Positions 39,147 through 50,545 of a stretch of DNA of 64,000 bases are shown here, in pieces. Origin of the DNA: Tritrichomonas musculus (taxonomy: Eukaryota > Parabasalia > Tritrichomonadida > Tritrichomonadidae). The stretch spans positions 2,356,001-2,420,000 of the forward strand of contig JAPFFF010000017.1 of NCBI GenBank assembly GCA_039105265.1, written 5' to 3'. The translations under genes were made by a program, and so were the position numbers. Numbering within the stretch: position 1 is the stretch's first letter; each line of letters begins with the position of its first letter. The notes under the pieces were generated by a model that was not told where the DNA came from, searched no databases, and worked only from the letters and a program-made list of their open reading frames with translations.

Positions 39147-42100
39147 CTATTCACCGATACCGAGAGCCACTCTTCTTGAAGTTACCAATTGAGTAAATCT
39201 TGTAGCTTGTTGAATATTCTTAGAATAAATAACTATAGTTTTAATAATTACTTCGTCTACCACCAAAGTAATTACGTTAGACTTAGCTTCCAAAACGATT
39301 CTAATAATCTTTCTAATTGGAGCCTTAGCGATCATATTTCCATTAGGATCAGCCGAGAATACGTATTCCTGTGTAACTCCGTACCAAATTCCAGTTTTTA
39401 CGTCAATAACGAACATTTCGACCCATTGATTATACAATGTTGAAAGATCAGAAGATTGGAATGAAAGCTGAGCCAAATCCTTAATCACCAACATTCTATC
39501 CGTGAATTCGGGAGGCATATAAATCATTGGCATTGCATGCGCACATCTAATCGGAGGTATGACATCGTTGTCCTCTCCATTTATCGCTTTTCTTGCAGCT
39601 GCAAAGGAGGCGACACCAGCGTCGAGGATTCCAGCGATTGGCTTTGTTATCAGTCCAATCAATCCTTTTCCGATTCCAAGGAAGACTCCGCCGACTCCAT
39701 TTTCTTTTCCCATTTGCATTGGCGTTTTAACAACGCCCGCAAAGCCGTCAATAAAGCCGTCACCGAACGCTTTAACGCCCGATATCAACGTGTCCTTGGC
39801 TGTTGTGTTGACTCGATTGACGCTTGTCGAGCTATCGAAAGTTGCAAAATGAGCAATTTTTGATGCAAAGTTAGTAACAGCTTCTCCGCCTTGAAGAATG
39901 ATTGATCCAGGGATCTGAATTAAAACCTGAAGTTCGCCATTCATTATTCTTTCACCTTTCTTTGCGAAATTGGCACTTTTTGTTCCCGTCGATCGCATGA
40001 AAATGTCCGTGTTTAAGAACATTTTCATGCCCTGCGAAATGGCAGCACTAATTAAAGGATCGACGATTTCTTTCTGCACGTAAGCCGCATTCATTGTGCA
40101 GTCTTCAAAATGAAATGAAGGAAGAACGATCTCACCATTCGTTATCTCAGGAATTGCTTTCAAATACGACGAAAGAGTCGGATAGACACAAGGACGAGGC
40201 GAAATGGAACGAACAAATAAAGTGAACTTGCACGAATTCACTGTTAGATTTTGCGCTGTAAGCGGAATTGAACTCAAACTGCTTGGCTCAGATGGTTTTG
40301 GCTTTGAAAGAAGAACGCCTTTCGAATGCTTCGGAATGAACATTTGCTGCATGATTACAACAGCGTCAGAAACAAACGAAAGATCTAAAAAGAGAATGAT
40401 CGGATCGATGTTTATAATGAAATCTTTAAAGGCGGTGAAAGACGGAGCATTCGGAAACATCGATGCATCAAATGTAATCAAATTTCGCGAATTAATGTCT
40501 TCGCCTTCTTTCAAGTCAGGGTAACCGGCACAAACAACTTTAAGCATCGCTGAAGGCTGAAGATCATCGAGCTGAAACGCTCTCAATTTAAAGCATACTT
40601 GATTCAGCTCACCAACGTAGTAGCCAAATTGAAGCTTTTGAAGCGTCAGCAATGCAATTTCGCTGTTAATTCGATCCAAGAGAACAACCGTAATAACCGG
40701 AATATCGGCTGAAAACATGATCGTTCTGTTTATTTTCTCATGCACATACGGCTTCCTTGAGATGCAGATCGTTTTCGTGTTGTTCTTGTTGGTGACGACT
40801 TCGTAATAAATGTCCTTGTGCTCAAACGGAGTGTTGACAACAACGAGGCTGATCGGAATCTCTTCGCCTTCGTAATGAAGAATGAGATCAGAGCCGCCAA
40901 AAGGAGTATCGTAAGCCACAATTGTCGCTGATTGTGGCTTCGCAACACACAGATGTCCAACCTTCTTCTTCTTGTCGTCATCATCATTATTATTATTCGC
41001 TTGGATCATTTCAGTAACTTTTTGCGAAATTGACACTTCTGGCCCGGACAGTTCTAAGTCGTTAAGCAGGTTCAGCGGCTGCGGGAAGAGTCCACATTTG
41101 ATCGTTATAAGCATTTCCACGCCAAGCGCTTGGTTCTCAATCTCGTAGATTCTTTCATCAATAGCAAACGTAGTGTGAATTGGCTCCGAAAAGTTCAGAA
41201 TGGTGTAGCTCGGCGAATCACGAGCTGTTCTAAGCGCAAACAAAAGACTGTCTGACGCAAAACGAACACGATGTGTGACACCTCCACCTTTCACTTCAAC
41301 TAATTGGCCGAAAGTCCAATGATCACGCCGATTCAGCAATTCTTGTTCTTCATTTGTATTATGAACTTCAGCATCAGCACCAACGCTTTCTTTAGATTTG
41401 GACTTTTTATCTTTGTCGTCTTTTGCTGGCGTTTCATTAGGCTCATCGGCAATGACTGGCTGCAGGAAGAATGACGAATCAGTCATGTTTCTCACACGAC
41501 ATTGAGAAGTGATTGTCACCAACGATGACTTTGAATAAGGCTCAGCAGATCGAGTTGTGTAATGAAGAGGCACAAACAGGCCAGGGAAGCTTGTTGGCAC
41601 CATCACTGTTCCATCAATATGCGTAGCTGTGCATTCAATGAATTCATCAGTTACATAAAAATCAGCCAATTTATCATCATTGTTGTTGTCATTGTTGTTG
41701 TTGTTGTCTTCAACTTCGTCAGGAAGGAATTCTCTTTCTGCTTCTTCAGTTGCGAAGAGCCAAAGAGGAAGCCTTCTTTTAGCTTCTTTCTTCTTGAAGA
41801 ACTCAGCCGAAGACCAAAACAAGAATCCGTCTTCACACGGATTTGCACCTTCCTCTCTAGGAGCGAATCTCGCCATTGTTGTCATTTTGTCATCTTTTCC
41901 ATTGACACACATGAAATCGAAGCCAGAACGATTAAACACAATCGCTGGCGCGAAGAACATCAAGTGCATTTGCGGCTTCTTTGGATTCATTGTACATTGG
42001 ACGGCAATGTGAGTGATCGTCGATTGATCAATTGACTGGAAAGTGTCAGTAACAAAAGTAACTTTTATTGGCGTAATTTTTCCATCTTTCAACTTAACAA

Positions 42101-45100
42101 GAATTCTTTCCGATAATTTAATTGGTCCTGCATTATGCATGCTGTTCATGTGGGCTGATGAATTGCTGATGATTAAATCACTGCCACTTTTATTTAAGTT
42201 TTTATTTTCTTCGTTTTGGCTTTCATCATTTAAATCATCATTTTCTTCTTGACTTGTTTCAGTCCTTGCATTCTGCATCACAAAAGTGCCAATTGCAAAA
42301 TGTCCATAGAATTCTGGATGCGAATAATCAATTGTTGTTGTTGCTAGTTTTTCACCATCTTTAATTCGTGAGATTTTAGATTGTCCTGCCGGACGAATGA
42401 TCAACTCAACGGGAAGTTGGTTATGGATGACACAATTTGGCTCTATTTTGACGTTCATCGAACATTTGTTAAGATCAAATTTCGATGAAATAACAAGTTG
42501 GTATTTACGTTGCTTAGGAAAGATACATTCAAGAAGCGTTGGCCTTCTCTTGATCGATTTAATATCAAATGTTGAATGTGATACATTTGTTAAATTTTTC
42601 TCTGTTGTTATCGCAAACTTGGATGATTTTAGTCCTTCGATTGTTGGAATTGGAATTTGCTGATTAGGCTTCAATTCAAGGAGAACATTGTAACTACTCG
42701 ATGATCTTTGTTTCATCAAGTAAAGAACATATGTCGTCTTGTTTTGGAAAAGAAGAACTGATGATACATTGATCAATGTTCTTTCAGTCGATATTTCTTG
42801 AGAAACGACGATCTGATGATTAAAGAAGACGGGATAAGGCATCAAATTAGCAACAACCTTTTTACATAAATGACCAATTGTTATATAAACAGGATCATCT
42901 CTACCAATGTCAAATTCACATGATGCCAATGAGTCTATTTCAACAGGATATACAGGTTCACTTGATTGCATCGTTTGCGGAGTTGTATATTCAATTTTTA
43001 TCTTTTCAGCTGATTTATTAACTACCGTAAATTTAGGCTTGTCACAATGATAAAGTTCTTTAGATGATATAATCTTAAGAATATCTTTTCCATACATAAC
43101 AAGAAGTTGAATTGCATTGTAGCCAAAATTAATGTTGATTGGTTCTTCAACTGAGGCACTAATCATCCATTTCTCCATATCTGGAGTGACATTCTTAAGA
43201 AGACTGACATTAAGTTGGAAGGGCTCAACAAACATCTTCCACTCCATTCGATAGATGCACATGTAATCAATGCTGTTGAAAATAACATTGATCTTTGATA
43301 ACTTATTCGTACCATAGACAACATTGATTTGCCTAAGTTGGAACCTAAAGAGTGGAAACGTCTGATATCTGTCACTATTAAATGTAATAATCATTTCATT
43401 AATTTCCAAAGAAGCTGAAAAAGTAACAACTTCATTTTTATCCTCAACAGGAGCTCCTTCTTCTTTATCATTATTATTATCGTTGTTGTTGTTGTTATTG
43501 TTGTCATTTTCATTGTTGTAATTTTGCTCTTGGCTTTCAATGGCTTTAATATCTTTTTCAGCATCAGTATAAAGCGACTCTCGTGAGCTAGTTTCATCTT
43601 CATTTTCTGGTTTGTTAAGAATTTTTAGCGAATTAACCATCTTTAAAACGGAGTCTATTAAGACATTGAAAGACGCAATGTCAGCTGGCGCAATCCTGAT
43701 GCTTCCTGGATCAGTTGAGAGCGCAATTGCATTTGATGCTTGAGTAAGGATGAATGAAAGGCGGTCTATCACAGGAGGATGAGCGACTCCACCATATTGA
43801 ATAAAGCTTGCTGTCAATGAATTCAATTTCAACTTTATGGCTGTTGTAAGAATGACTTCAACATCGATTGCAACTTCAAGCATCTCATTGGAAACACCAA
43901 ATAAAACAGGAACCAAAATTTTTGATTGATTCAAATGAATATCAATCTTCTTGCCTGTTTCGGGAATATAATGACGGAAATAGTCTGAGTTTGTTATTCC
44001 ATCGTTATTGTCTTCTTCTTCTTCTTCCTCTTCCTCTTCTTCTTTCTTTTTAGTCTCATTTTCATCTTCATCAGGATTTTGAGGAGTTTGAATTGGATTA
44101 TCAGCATAGATGTTGAGAATCCTTTTGATGGCTTCGAAATTGGCAAATAAGAAAAGTTGATGTATTTCAATCAATACTAACTTTCTCATTATTTGAATGA
44201 CAATAAGGTCACCTTCACCTCCTCTCATCATTTCAGACGGATATAAATCTGAATTAGATGGAACAACCAATGAAATATCATTGATTTTAATAATTTGTCT
44301 CTTACCAATCATTTGGTATCTCAAGTCGTCTAATGTAAGGGTTAATACCTGTGAATTTTCACTTTCTTCATTTATGAGAACTTTAAAAGCTTTACAATTA
44401 ACATTAATAACTTTTGTTTTTGATTTAACTTTTTGAATATCTTTAACATCAGGAATTGTTTGACTTTTAATCGTATTGGCTGCCTTTGTTTTCTTCTTCT
44501 TTTTCTTTTGATAATCAAGAATTTGGCAGCCTGGAGCAAAAATAGACAATAAAGCATTTATTGCTTCCATCTTCAAAAAGATGGTTGAATCTGTTGCAAT
44601 CGATACATCAATATTTCCTGATTCACTTATTTGAACGACAGTTGCTTGCTCAGCTCGAAGGAGGTCGTTACATTCAGATGAGACATGCTCTTGGCAAATG
44701 ATTGAAGAAAGACTTACAAATATATTGTTATCAGTGTCACTTCTAACACCAATATTATTTATATGGAAATTGAAGAGATTTTTATCACCATCGTCAATAT
44801 CAAGACCAAGTTTTCCAATTTTTATATCAAAGAAGAGTGGTTTCTTTGTTTCTTCCTCAATATCAACTTGCATTTCATTCCTACTATCGTTATTGTTATC
44901 ATCATCCCAATCATCATCATCAACTCCATTGACAACTTCGACAACTTTAGATTTCTTCTTTTCGGTACTTAAAACAGCTGGAATATATTCAGCAATGTCA
45001 AGAAGTAGTCTGTAATCAGTCTTCTGCAGATTAAGTACAATTTCTGGAAGATCTAAAGAAATCTTGAAAATTGGTTCAAGAACCAAATCAACTTTGATTG

Positions 45101-48100
45101 AAAAAGGCGTCATTAAGTAACGCTTATCAATATCAAGTTGAATATCACTAAGTGCAAAGAAACCAGATTGATCCTCATTTATCGTTGCATTAATCTCACT
45201 AAGAGCGGCACTCATAACAATTGTTTCCTGCGTCTTTTTGACGAGAATTATTGAGAATGATGGGAATGTAATGAGGAACTTTCCTTGTATCTTTTTAATC
45301 TGCTTTTTAGGAATACTTTGAAGAACAATATCACGTTCCTCAACATCATTATTAATGTTAATTTTGCTTGGCGTTGAATTTTTAATCGGTTTCAGTGGAA
45401 CATTTGGTTGAGTGTAATCATCGTTTGATTTAATCGCTTTTTTAGGATTCTTTCCTTTAACTTTAGGCTTCTTTGGAATCTTAAAGAATTCTTTGAGCTG
45501 GAAAATCCATCTAAAATCGATTTTAACAGTCGGTTTCGATATTGAAACATCAACATTAACATTTTCATCCTTTAAAACAAAATTACAATCAAGACTTGCG
45601 ACATTCTCCTCACCTAAACTAAGCAAAATTTCATCATGAGCAATTCCTTTCAATGTTTCGATCTTAAAGCGTGCATCAACATTGTGACGGAAACAGTCAA
45701 AATGACCATTAAGTTTGCTCATAATAAAGGAACTATGAACCGAATCATCATCATTAAGAAGAGCAACTTGCAATGTCTCAAATTTCAAATCAGCTAATAT
45801 TGAAAACGCATTCTCAGAGTCCATAATTATGTTTTCATAGGCAATTGAAGCTTCATAAGCTATAGATGTTTCGCTTAGTCTTGGCTTCTGCGGTAATTTT
45901 GGTATTTGCTCCTCTTCTGGAGAGGGAGGTGGAGCAAGTTGAGTGAACATTTCGCTGACACCGAGAAGTTTCTGGAACTGGCTATGCTTTAACTGCAATT
46001 TAAGCTGATGAATGTCAATAAACGCTTTCAATGATTGAACATCTTGACGAACTATGAAGGCTTTGTGAAGTTCAAGTTTAGCTGAGAAAGGATCAAGAAG
46101 ATAAGCATCACCAAACTTAATTTCAAGCTCAGAAACTTCGAGTGCAAAACGATCATAAAATGATAAAATGTTGGAAGGTTCGCGTTTAATTGGTTCCAAA
46201 GAATAAAGATGTAATAAACCAAGATTTGCAGTGAATGGAGTATCTTGGTAAGGAAGAATGATTTGGGGAGCAGTGATACTAACTTCGAGTTTGATGATTG
46301 GATGAGAAGCGAGCTTTCTTAATAATTGAAAGTCGTTGAAATCCTTTCTTTCACCGAATAATCCGGTACGAGCAACTGATATAGATGCAGATTGCTCGTT
46401 TTTGCGTAATAGATTCTTTTTCTTGACTTGGTTTTGAAGAGATCTTCTGAATTCTTCTTCTAATTCTCTTAATTCCTCGGGTGTTGGAGGTGGCTTTTTG
46501 AAAAAATCTAGAATTTCTTTGATCCAATTAATATCAACAGTGACCACTGGTCGAGCAGAATGGAGATTGGCTGCCATATTAATTCCATTTACAGATACAT
46601 CTAAGTTGATTGCAGCTTCTTCTTTGCTTCCAAAGTTACAAATTTCTTTTTGGCAACCAATAATTGATAAATATTGAAGCATGAAACTTCCTTCAATTGT
46701 ATTTTGAACAGCTTTTACACCTGCTTTGATACCAGCTACTTTTATATCGCTTCCAACAGTTTGATTTAAATTCATTAATTCAATATCGAATTGTTCAAAA
46801 ATAAGATCAAATTGAATTGATAGTGAGGAAGCTTGCTCAATTGATACATTCGATACAGCTGATACATTGACACCCGAATCTCTATGACTTTGTTCATATT
46901 CGATTTGTTGAGCTGGCGGAGGAGAAGAAGTCAAGCTTTCCAGATATTTCGGAACTTCCAGAAGGCTCAAGTATTGGCCACGATCAATGTTGAAATCAAT
47001 ACTACTAATTCGGGCTGCTATTTTCGTCATTACAATCTCACTTTTTCTGATGAATGATTGCAATAAGAGAAATGAAAAATTAATAGGCTTACACAACTTT
47101 TGGTTGTCAAATAAAATACTGAATCCTGTTATGTCAAGTGAATATTCATCGTACCATGAATTGGTATCTTCTAATAATCTCTTTCGATCTGGATTAATTG
47201 ATTGAATATCAATGTTACCAAGCATAATTTCTATTGGTTTTTTGAATGGAAGTTTTATGACAGGGGAATCTAAATGAGCTTTAAGAAAAATAGTTTTGTG
47301 GGTTTCAAGAAGGCCTATTATTTGTGGATTGGACATGTCCTTCTTTTTGGCAGTAGGTGCTGATGTTTCTAATGAGAGATCAGAAGCTGAAGAAAAGAAG
47401 ACCTTTAAATCAGAAAGTAATGATATATCAACAAAAAATACTGGAGATGCAGCGATCACATCAATATTCATTAATTGCTTTGCTAGATTTCCTGTCATGT
47501 TAAATAAAATACATTGACCTTTGGTTAATTCACTTTTTCTAAGTTTGACAATATTTATTTGATCTTTTGATCTTTTGTTTATGAGAGCAACTTCTCCAAT
47601 GAGAGATTCGAGCAAAATGTCATCTTTATTTTTCACAAATTTACCTTCCAATGGCTTTAGTTGTATAAATGCGAGCGGGGTTTGAGTATTATAAGAAATA
47701 GAGACGTTGAACTCTGAAATTTGAAAGTTGACACACATTGTATCTGCGTTATTTTTAATTGAATCTTTATGTGCTACAATTTCTTGCAATTCACTTGTTT
47801 CAAGTCCATAAATACCTTTCTGATTAGATTCCTCTTGCGCTTTCTTCGCTCGGAGTTCATTTTCGGTAACCATTTTTGCATACATTCTTAATAAAATAAC
47901 AATATCTCCTCCATATTGAGATTCTAATTTTTTGAGAAATGCTTCATCTTTTTTTGGATTCGGCCTTGTTAGTATTTGGGATAAAGTTGATAAATTTTTT
48001 TTACGATTTTTAAGAAATATGAGTGCTCTTTGAGGATTAAAGTCAATTGGCCGATTTTTCTTGATTGAGCATCGATTAAGAAATTGCCACCAGAGATTAT

Positions 48101-49055
48101 TGCTGGCATTTTCTTTGCTGCTTCCGGGAAATTCATCGGGCCTTCCACATATCGCATAGAATCGCCTCCTTTGAAATCTAGCTTGCTCAATTTGTAATTC
48201 AGCAAAACATCTATATTGCAATGCGTCAATCGCAAGATCAATAGCTGATGTATTAATTGACAAAATATTTCCATATGTAATTGGACCACTAGTAGCTTTT
48301 GGATGCTGGTAGAGAACTTCGAATGAAAATTCATGTAAGATAAATTGATGATTTTGATCTCTTATGGAATCAACCATAACTCTTTTGAAAGAGTCACTAT
48401 CATTTCTTACTCCTCCGTCAAGCATATTGGTGCTTGTGTCAATATAGATTGATAAATTTTGTAAAATCAATTTTTTACGAATTTCTGTTTTTGAAGTATT
48501 AACATCAACCTTGATTCCATTGTCATCGATAGTAAAAACTTTTATTGAAGGAATGACAACACCAATAGCCATAGTGCGATTTCCAACATTATATTCAAGC
48601 CGGATATGAACATTAGTAATGCTAACTTGTAAGTTATCTATAACTGATCCAATAATTCCAGTAGTAAAATCACTTTTTGAAACGTTTTGATCTTGAAGTG
48701 CTGCATCGAGTTCTCCATATTCATCAGATGGAGTTGATGTAACGTTATTTGAGTCAGCTTGAATTAAAACTTTTCCAGAGACCGTTCCTAATACTAAAAT
48801 TCCATCGATTTCTATTTTACAGGGTGATGATTTTAGTCTTGTATATGGGATAGAAGCTTTAATACTATTAACAATCCCCTTCTCGACTTTAAAAGGTAGC
48901 TGATGCTCCATAAGGGCAGATTGTTTTATTGATAAATTATCAAGTGATACAGTTCCTGAAAAAAGAGACATACGGAGGTCATTTGAATTAAGTTTATCAA
49001 TATATTTAGAAAGGAAATGAGAAAGAATCGATGAAGCAATTCCTTCTAAAACCAT
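39147..49055 (-). CDS. VPS13: VPS13-family bridge-like lipid transfer protein
   Basis: The 3302-residue product starts at the ATG at 49055 with the chorein domain (MVLEGIASSILSHFLSKYID, then SLFSGTVSLDNLSIK, residues 1-115). Repeated beta-groove (RBG) segments follow to about 2050, with acidic and Asn-rich loops (a ten-Glu run near 1680, Asn runs near 1850, 2440 and 2690). The VAB-type beta domain starts near 2095 (LLFQNKTTYVLYLM). The ATG2/VPS13 C-terminal block is near 2970, the GLIGLITKPIAGILDAGV motif near 3135, and a PH-like end follows. VPS13 proteins bridge membranes and channel lipids at organelle contacts. The last third of the gene (about 39.5-42 kb) is less AT-rich than the first. 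No introns or breaks are seen. Confidence 0.95.
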   Translation of the reverse strand: MVLEGIASSILSHFLSKYIDKLNSNDLRMSLFSGTVSLDNLSIKQSALMEHQLPFKVEKGIVNSIKASIPYTRLKSSPCKIEIDGILVLGTVSGKVLIQADSNNVTSTPSDEYGELDAALQDQNVSKSDFTTGIIGSVIDNLQVSITNVHIRLEYNVGNRTMAIGVVIPSIKVFTIDDNGIKVDVNTSKTEIRKKLILQNLSIYIDTSTNMLDGGVRNDSDSFKRVMVDSIRDQNHQFILHEFSFEVLYQHPKATSGPITYGNILSINTSAIDLAIDALQYRCFAELQIEQARFQRRRFYAICGRPDEFPGSSKENASNNLWWQFLNRCSIKKNRPIDFNPQRALIFLKNRKKNLSTLSQILTRPNPKKDEAFLKKLESQYGGDIVILLRMYAKMVTENELRAKKAQEESNQKGIYGLETSELQEIVAHKDSIKNNADTMCVNFQISEFNVSISYNTQTPLAFIQLKPLEGKFVKNKDDILLESLIGEVALINKRSKDQINIVKLRKSELTKGQCILFNMTGNLAKQLMNIDVIAASPVFFVDISLLSDLKVFFSSASDLSLETSAPTAKKKDMSNPQIIGLLETHKTIFLKAHLDSPVIKLPFKKPIEIMLGNIDIQSINPDRKRLLEDTNSWYDEYSLDITGFSILFDNQKLCKPINFSFLLLQSFIRKSEIVMTKIAARISSIDFNIDRGQYLSLLEVPKYLESLTSSPPPAQQIEYEQSHRDSGVNVSAVSNVSIEQASSLSIQFDLIFEQFDIELMNLNQTVGSDIKVAGIKAGVKAVQNTIEGSFMLQYLSIIGCQKEICNFGSKEEAAINLDVSVNGINMAANLHSARPVVTVDINWIKEILDFFKKPPPTPEELRELEEEFRRSLQNQVKKKNLLRKNEQSASISVARTGLFGERKDFNDFQLLRKLASHPIIKLEVSITAPQIILPYQDTPFTANLGLLHLYSLEPIKREPSNILSFYDRFALEVSELEIKFGDAYLLDPFSAKLELHKAFIVRQDVQSLKAFIDIHQLKLQLKHSQFQKLLGVSEMFTQLAPPPSPEEEQIPKLPQKPRLSETSIAYEASIAYENIIMDSENAFSILADLKFETLQVALLNDDDSVHSSFIMSKLNGHFDCFRHNVDARFKIETLKGIAHDEILLSLGEENVASLDCNFVLKDENVNVDVSISKPTVKIDFRWIFQLKEFFKIPKKPKVKGKNPKKAIKSNDDYTQPNVPLKPIKNSTPSKININNDVEERDIVLQSIPKKQIKKIQGKFLITFPSFSIILVKKTQETIVMSAALSEINATINEDQSGFFALSDIQLDIDKRYLMTPFSIKVDLVLEPIFKISLDLPEIVLNLQKTDYRLLLDIAEYIPAVLSTEKKKSKVVEVVNGVDDDDWDDDNNNDSRNEMQVDIEEETKKPLFFDIKIGKLGLDIDDGDKNLFNFHINNIGVRSDTDNNIFVSLSSIICQEHVSSECNDLLRAEQATVVQISESGNIDVSIATDSTIFLKMEAINALLSIFAPGCQILDYQKKKKKKTKAANTIKSQTIPDVKDIQKVKSKTKVINVNCKAFKVLINEESENSQVLTLTLDDLRYQMIGKRQIIKINDISLVVPSNSDLYPSEMMRGGEGDLIVIQIMRKLVLIEIHQLFLFANFEAIKRILNIYADNPIQTPQNPDEDENETKKKEEEEEEEEEEDNNDGITNSDYFRHYIPETGKKIDIHLNQSKILVPVLFGVSNEMLEVAIDVEVILTTAIKLKLNSLTASFIQYGGVAHPPVIDRLSFILTQASNAIALSTDPGSIRIAPADIASFNVLIDSVLKMVNSLKILNKPENEDETSSRESLYTDAEKDIKAIESQEQNYNNENDNNNNNNNDNNNDKEEGAPVEDKNEVVTFSASLEINEMIITFNSDRYQTFPLFRFQLRQINVVYGTNKLSKINVIFNSIDYMCIYRMEWKMFVEPFQLNVSLLKNVTPDMEKWMISASVEEPININFGYNAIQLLVMYGKDILKIISSKELYHCDKPKFTVVNKSAEKIKIEYTTPQTMQSSEPVYPVEIDSLASCEFDIGRDDPVYITIGHLCKKVVANLMPYPVFFNHQIVVSQEISTERTLINVSSVLLFQNKTTYVLYLMKQRSSSSYNVLLELKPNQQIPIPTIEGLKSSKFAITTEKNLTNVSHSTFDIKSIKRRPTLLECIFPKQRKYQLVISSKFDLNKCSMNVKIEPNCVIHNQLPVELIIRPAGQSKISRIKDGEKLATTTIDYSHPEFYGHFAIGTFVMQNARTETSQEENDDLNDESQNEENKNLNKSGSDLIISNSSAHMNSMHNAGPIKLSERILVKLKDGKITPIKVTFVTDTFQSIDQSTITHIAVQCTMNPKKPQMHLMFFAPAIVFNRSGFDFMCVNGKDDKMTTMARFAPREEGANPCEDGFLFWSSAEFFKKKEAKRRLPLWLFATEEAEREFLPDEVEDNNNNNDNNNDDKLADFYVTDEFIECTATHIDGTVMVPTSFPGLFVPLHYTTRSAEPYSKSSLVTITSQCRVRNMTDSSFFLQPVIADEPNETPAKDDKDKKSKSKESVGADAEVHNTNEEQELLNRRDHWTFGQLVEVKGGGVTHRVRFASDSLLFALRTARDSPSYTILNFSEPIHTTFAIDERIYEIENQALGVEMLITIKCGLFPQPLNLLNDLELSGPEVSISQKVTEMIQANNNNDDDDKKKKVGHLCVAKPQSATIVAYDTPFGGSDLILHYEGEEIPISLVVVNTPFEHKDIYYEVVTNKNNTKTICISRKPYVHEKINRTIMFSADIPVITVVLLDRINSEIALLTLQKLQFGYYVGELNQVCFKLRAFQLDDLQPSAMLKVVCAGYPDLKEGEDINSRNLITFDASMFPNAPSFTAFKDFIINIDPIILFLDLSFVSDAVVIMQQMFIPKHSKGVLLSKPKPSEPSSLSSIPLTAQNLTVNSCKFTLFVRSISPRPCVYPTLSSYLKAIPEITNGEIVLPSFHFEDCTMNAAYVQKEIVDPLISAAISQGMKMFLNTDIFMRSTGTKSANFAKKGERIMNGELQVLIQIPGSIILQGGEAVTNFASKIAHFATFDSSTSVNRVNTTAKDTLISGVKAFGDGFIDGFAGVVKTPMQMGKENGVGGVFLGIGKGLIGLITKPIAGILDAGVASFAAARKAINGEDNDVIPPIRCAHAMPMIYMPPEFTDRMLVIKDLAQLSFQSSDLSTLYNQWVEMFVIDVKTGIWYGVTQEYVFSADPNGNMIAKAPIRKIIRIVLEAKSNVITLVVDEVIIKTIVIYSKNIQQATRFTQLVTSRRVALGIGE

Positions 49056-49906
49056 CAAATGAAATAATAGATGAAACTATAAAAAAATTTGAATATATAT
49101 GATTCATTTTTTGAAAAGATTTTTTTTAAGCCTTTTATACTAATATCTTTGAATTGAATTATTTTTTTATATTTTTTACAAAATACTTATTATTTATTTA
49201 TAATATATACAAAATATAATTAATATTTTCAATTATAATCAATAATTACAAAAAACAATAATCAATTATCTACATTATATTTCATTATTTCTATGAATAT
49301 AAAATATATTCATAAAATAACAAAATTTGATAGAATATTCTTTATTACTTTGAAAAAACTTTAATCTTTTTATTTATTTTGTAATAGTATTTTGCGCAAA
49401 TGAGTATTTATAAGGATTATTTTAAAATTGCATGATTTTTGAAATTTAAAAATATAAAACCAAAACTTATTATTTAATATAAATACGAAGATATTAGGAA
49501 AACTAAAACCCGATCAAAAGTTCAATTGATTTCAATAATAACATAATTGATAAAAAATTATTTTTAGAAAAAGCTCAAAATCTAATATCAAAAACGATAA
49601 ATCAATTCACACTTTTTCTATCCTTATCAACTTTTTTTTTTGAATTCGTATTTGTGAGTAAACCACAAAATTTACTTTTTTGATAGTATAAAGAAATATA
49701 ACAAGGTAAAAAAAAATATATCATTTTGCTAATTATTATTATTTTTTTTTTCTTTTTTAGTTAATGCAAACAGAATACATAAATCCCGAAGAAATTTGAA
49801 GGTCTGAGGGGGAAAAATATATAATATGATTTTGAGATTCTTACGCAACTAATAAAGGCCGGTAGTGGAACAAATTATATTGATAATACGCAAGAATTTT
49901 TTTTTT
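49056..49906. other. AT-rich spacer upstream of VPS13
   Basis: This holds the VPS13 upstream region and the 3' flank of the ubiquitin-like gene. Bases about 49780-49900 are less AT-rich (GGTCTGAGGGGG, GGCCGGTAGTGG) and could be a UTR or a small RNA, but no known RNA signature is present. Confidence 0.4.
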
Positions 49907-50545
49907 TTACCACATCCATTTGTTCCATCCGAGGCTTGCAAAAAAATCACCCGCCTCTTCTAATGTATTATATTTTGGCAAGAATGTCGAATCTTGCTTT
50001 TTTTCCCCTCTTTTGAGTAAAAAGGATTTATCTTCTGCTTGTTTCCAAAACATCGGAAGGGGATTTCCAGAAATTTCTGAAGGTTTCGGCGGAATAACTG
50101 TATCCTGAGAATTCTGTTCATGTAATTCTGTTGGTGGCAAAGGTATTAAATAATTATTCTTTTCTGAAGAAGACGAAGAATCTGAATGATCTGATATCGG
50201 GAGTTTATAAGGCGCTTCTGGATATTCAATTTGGTTCATTCGTACGTCGTTTACTTTGGCAGCTTCTCGAGTAATTGCATATATTGATTTAATTAATTGC
50301 GAATTATCTTTTGTAATAGTATAAACATGAGCTTGAATAGTATCATTATTTTTAATACCATAACTTTTAAGTGGTGCGTTTTTCTCTATAGGCATTTCAT
50401 TAAAATATAATCGTAATTCTTGTTTTGGACCGCAAGCAAAACGTAACATTTTATAAATATCGTCACCAGTTGCATCTGGAGGGGTTATGATAGGTAGGAT
50501 CCCTCCATCTGGCCATCTGATACGAAGGTGGGGTTGAAAGGACAT
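49907..50545 (-). CDS. Protein with N-terminal ubiquitin-like domain, function unknown
   Basis: The 212-residue product has an N-terminal segment (residues about 5-78) with the strand-helix-strand order of a ubiquitin fold: HLRIRWPDGGILPI, a helix in DDIYKMLRFACG, ELRLYFNEMPIEKNAPLKSY, and GIKNNDTIQAHVY. The last parts match the ubiquitin-like LxxYGIxxxDxI pattern. Residues about 110-185 are Ser/Pro/Glu-rich linker, and the end is NTLEEAGDFFASLGWNKWMW, a short Trp-rich tail that could be a binding motif. No Gly-Gly processing site is seen, so it would be an adaptor, not a conjugated modifier. The partner is unknown. Confidence 0.5.
   Translation of the reverse strand: MSFQPHLRIRWPDGGILPIITPPDATGDDIYKMLRFACGPKQELRLYFNEMPIEKNAPLKSYGIKNNDTIQAHVYTITKDNSQLIKSIYAITREAAKVNDVRMNQIEYPEAPYKLPISDHSDSSSSSEKNNYLIPLPPTELHEQNSQDTVIPPKPSEISGNPLPMFWKQAEDKSFLLKRGEKKQDSTFLPKYNTLEEAGDFFASLGWNKWMW

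Noticed and set aside
49780-49900. Less AT-rich patch that could be a structured RNA
   Set aside because: No snRNA, snoRNA, tRNA or other signature could be matched; it may simply be a UTR.
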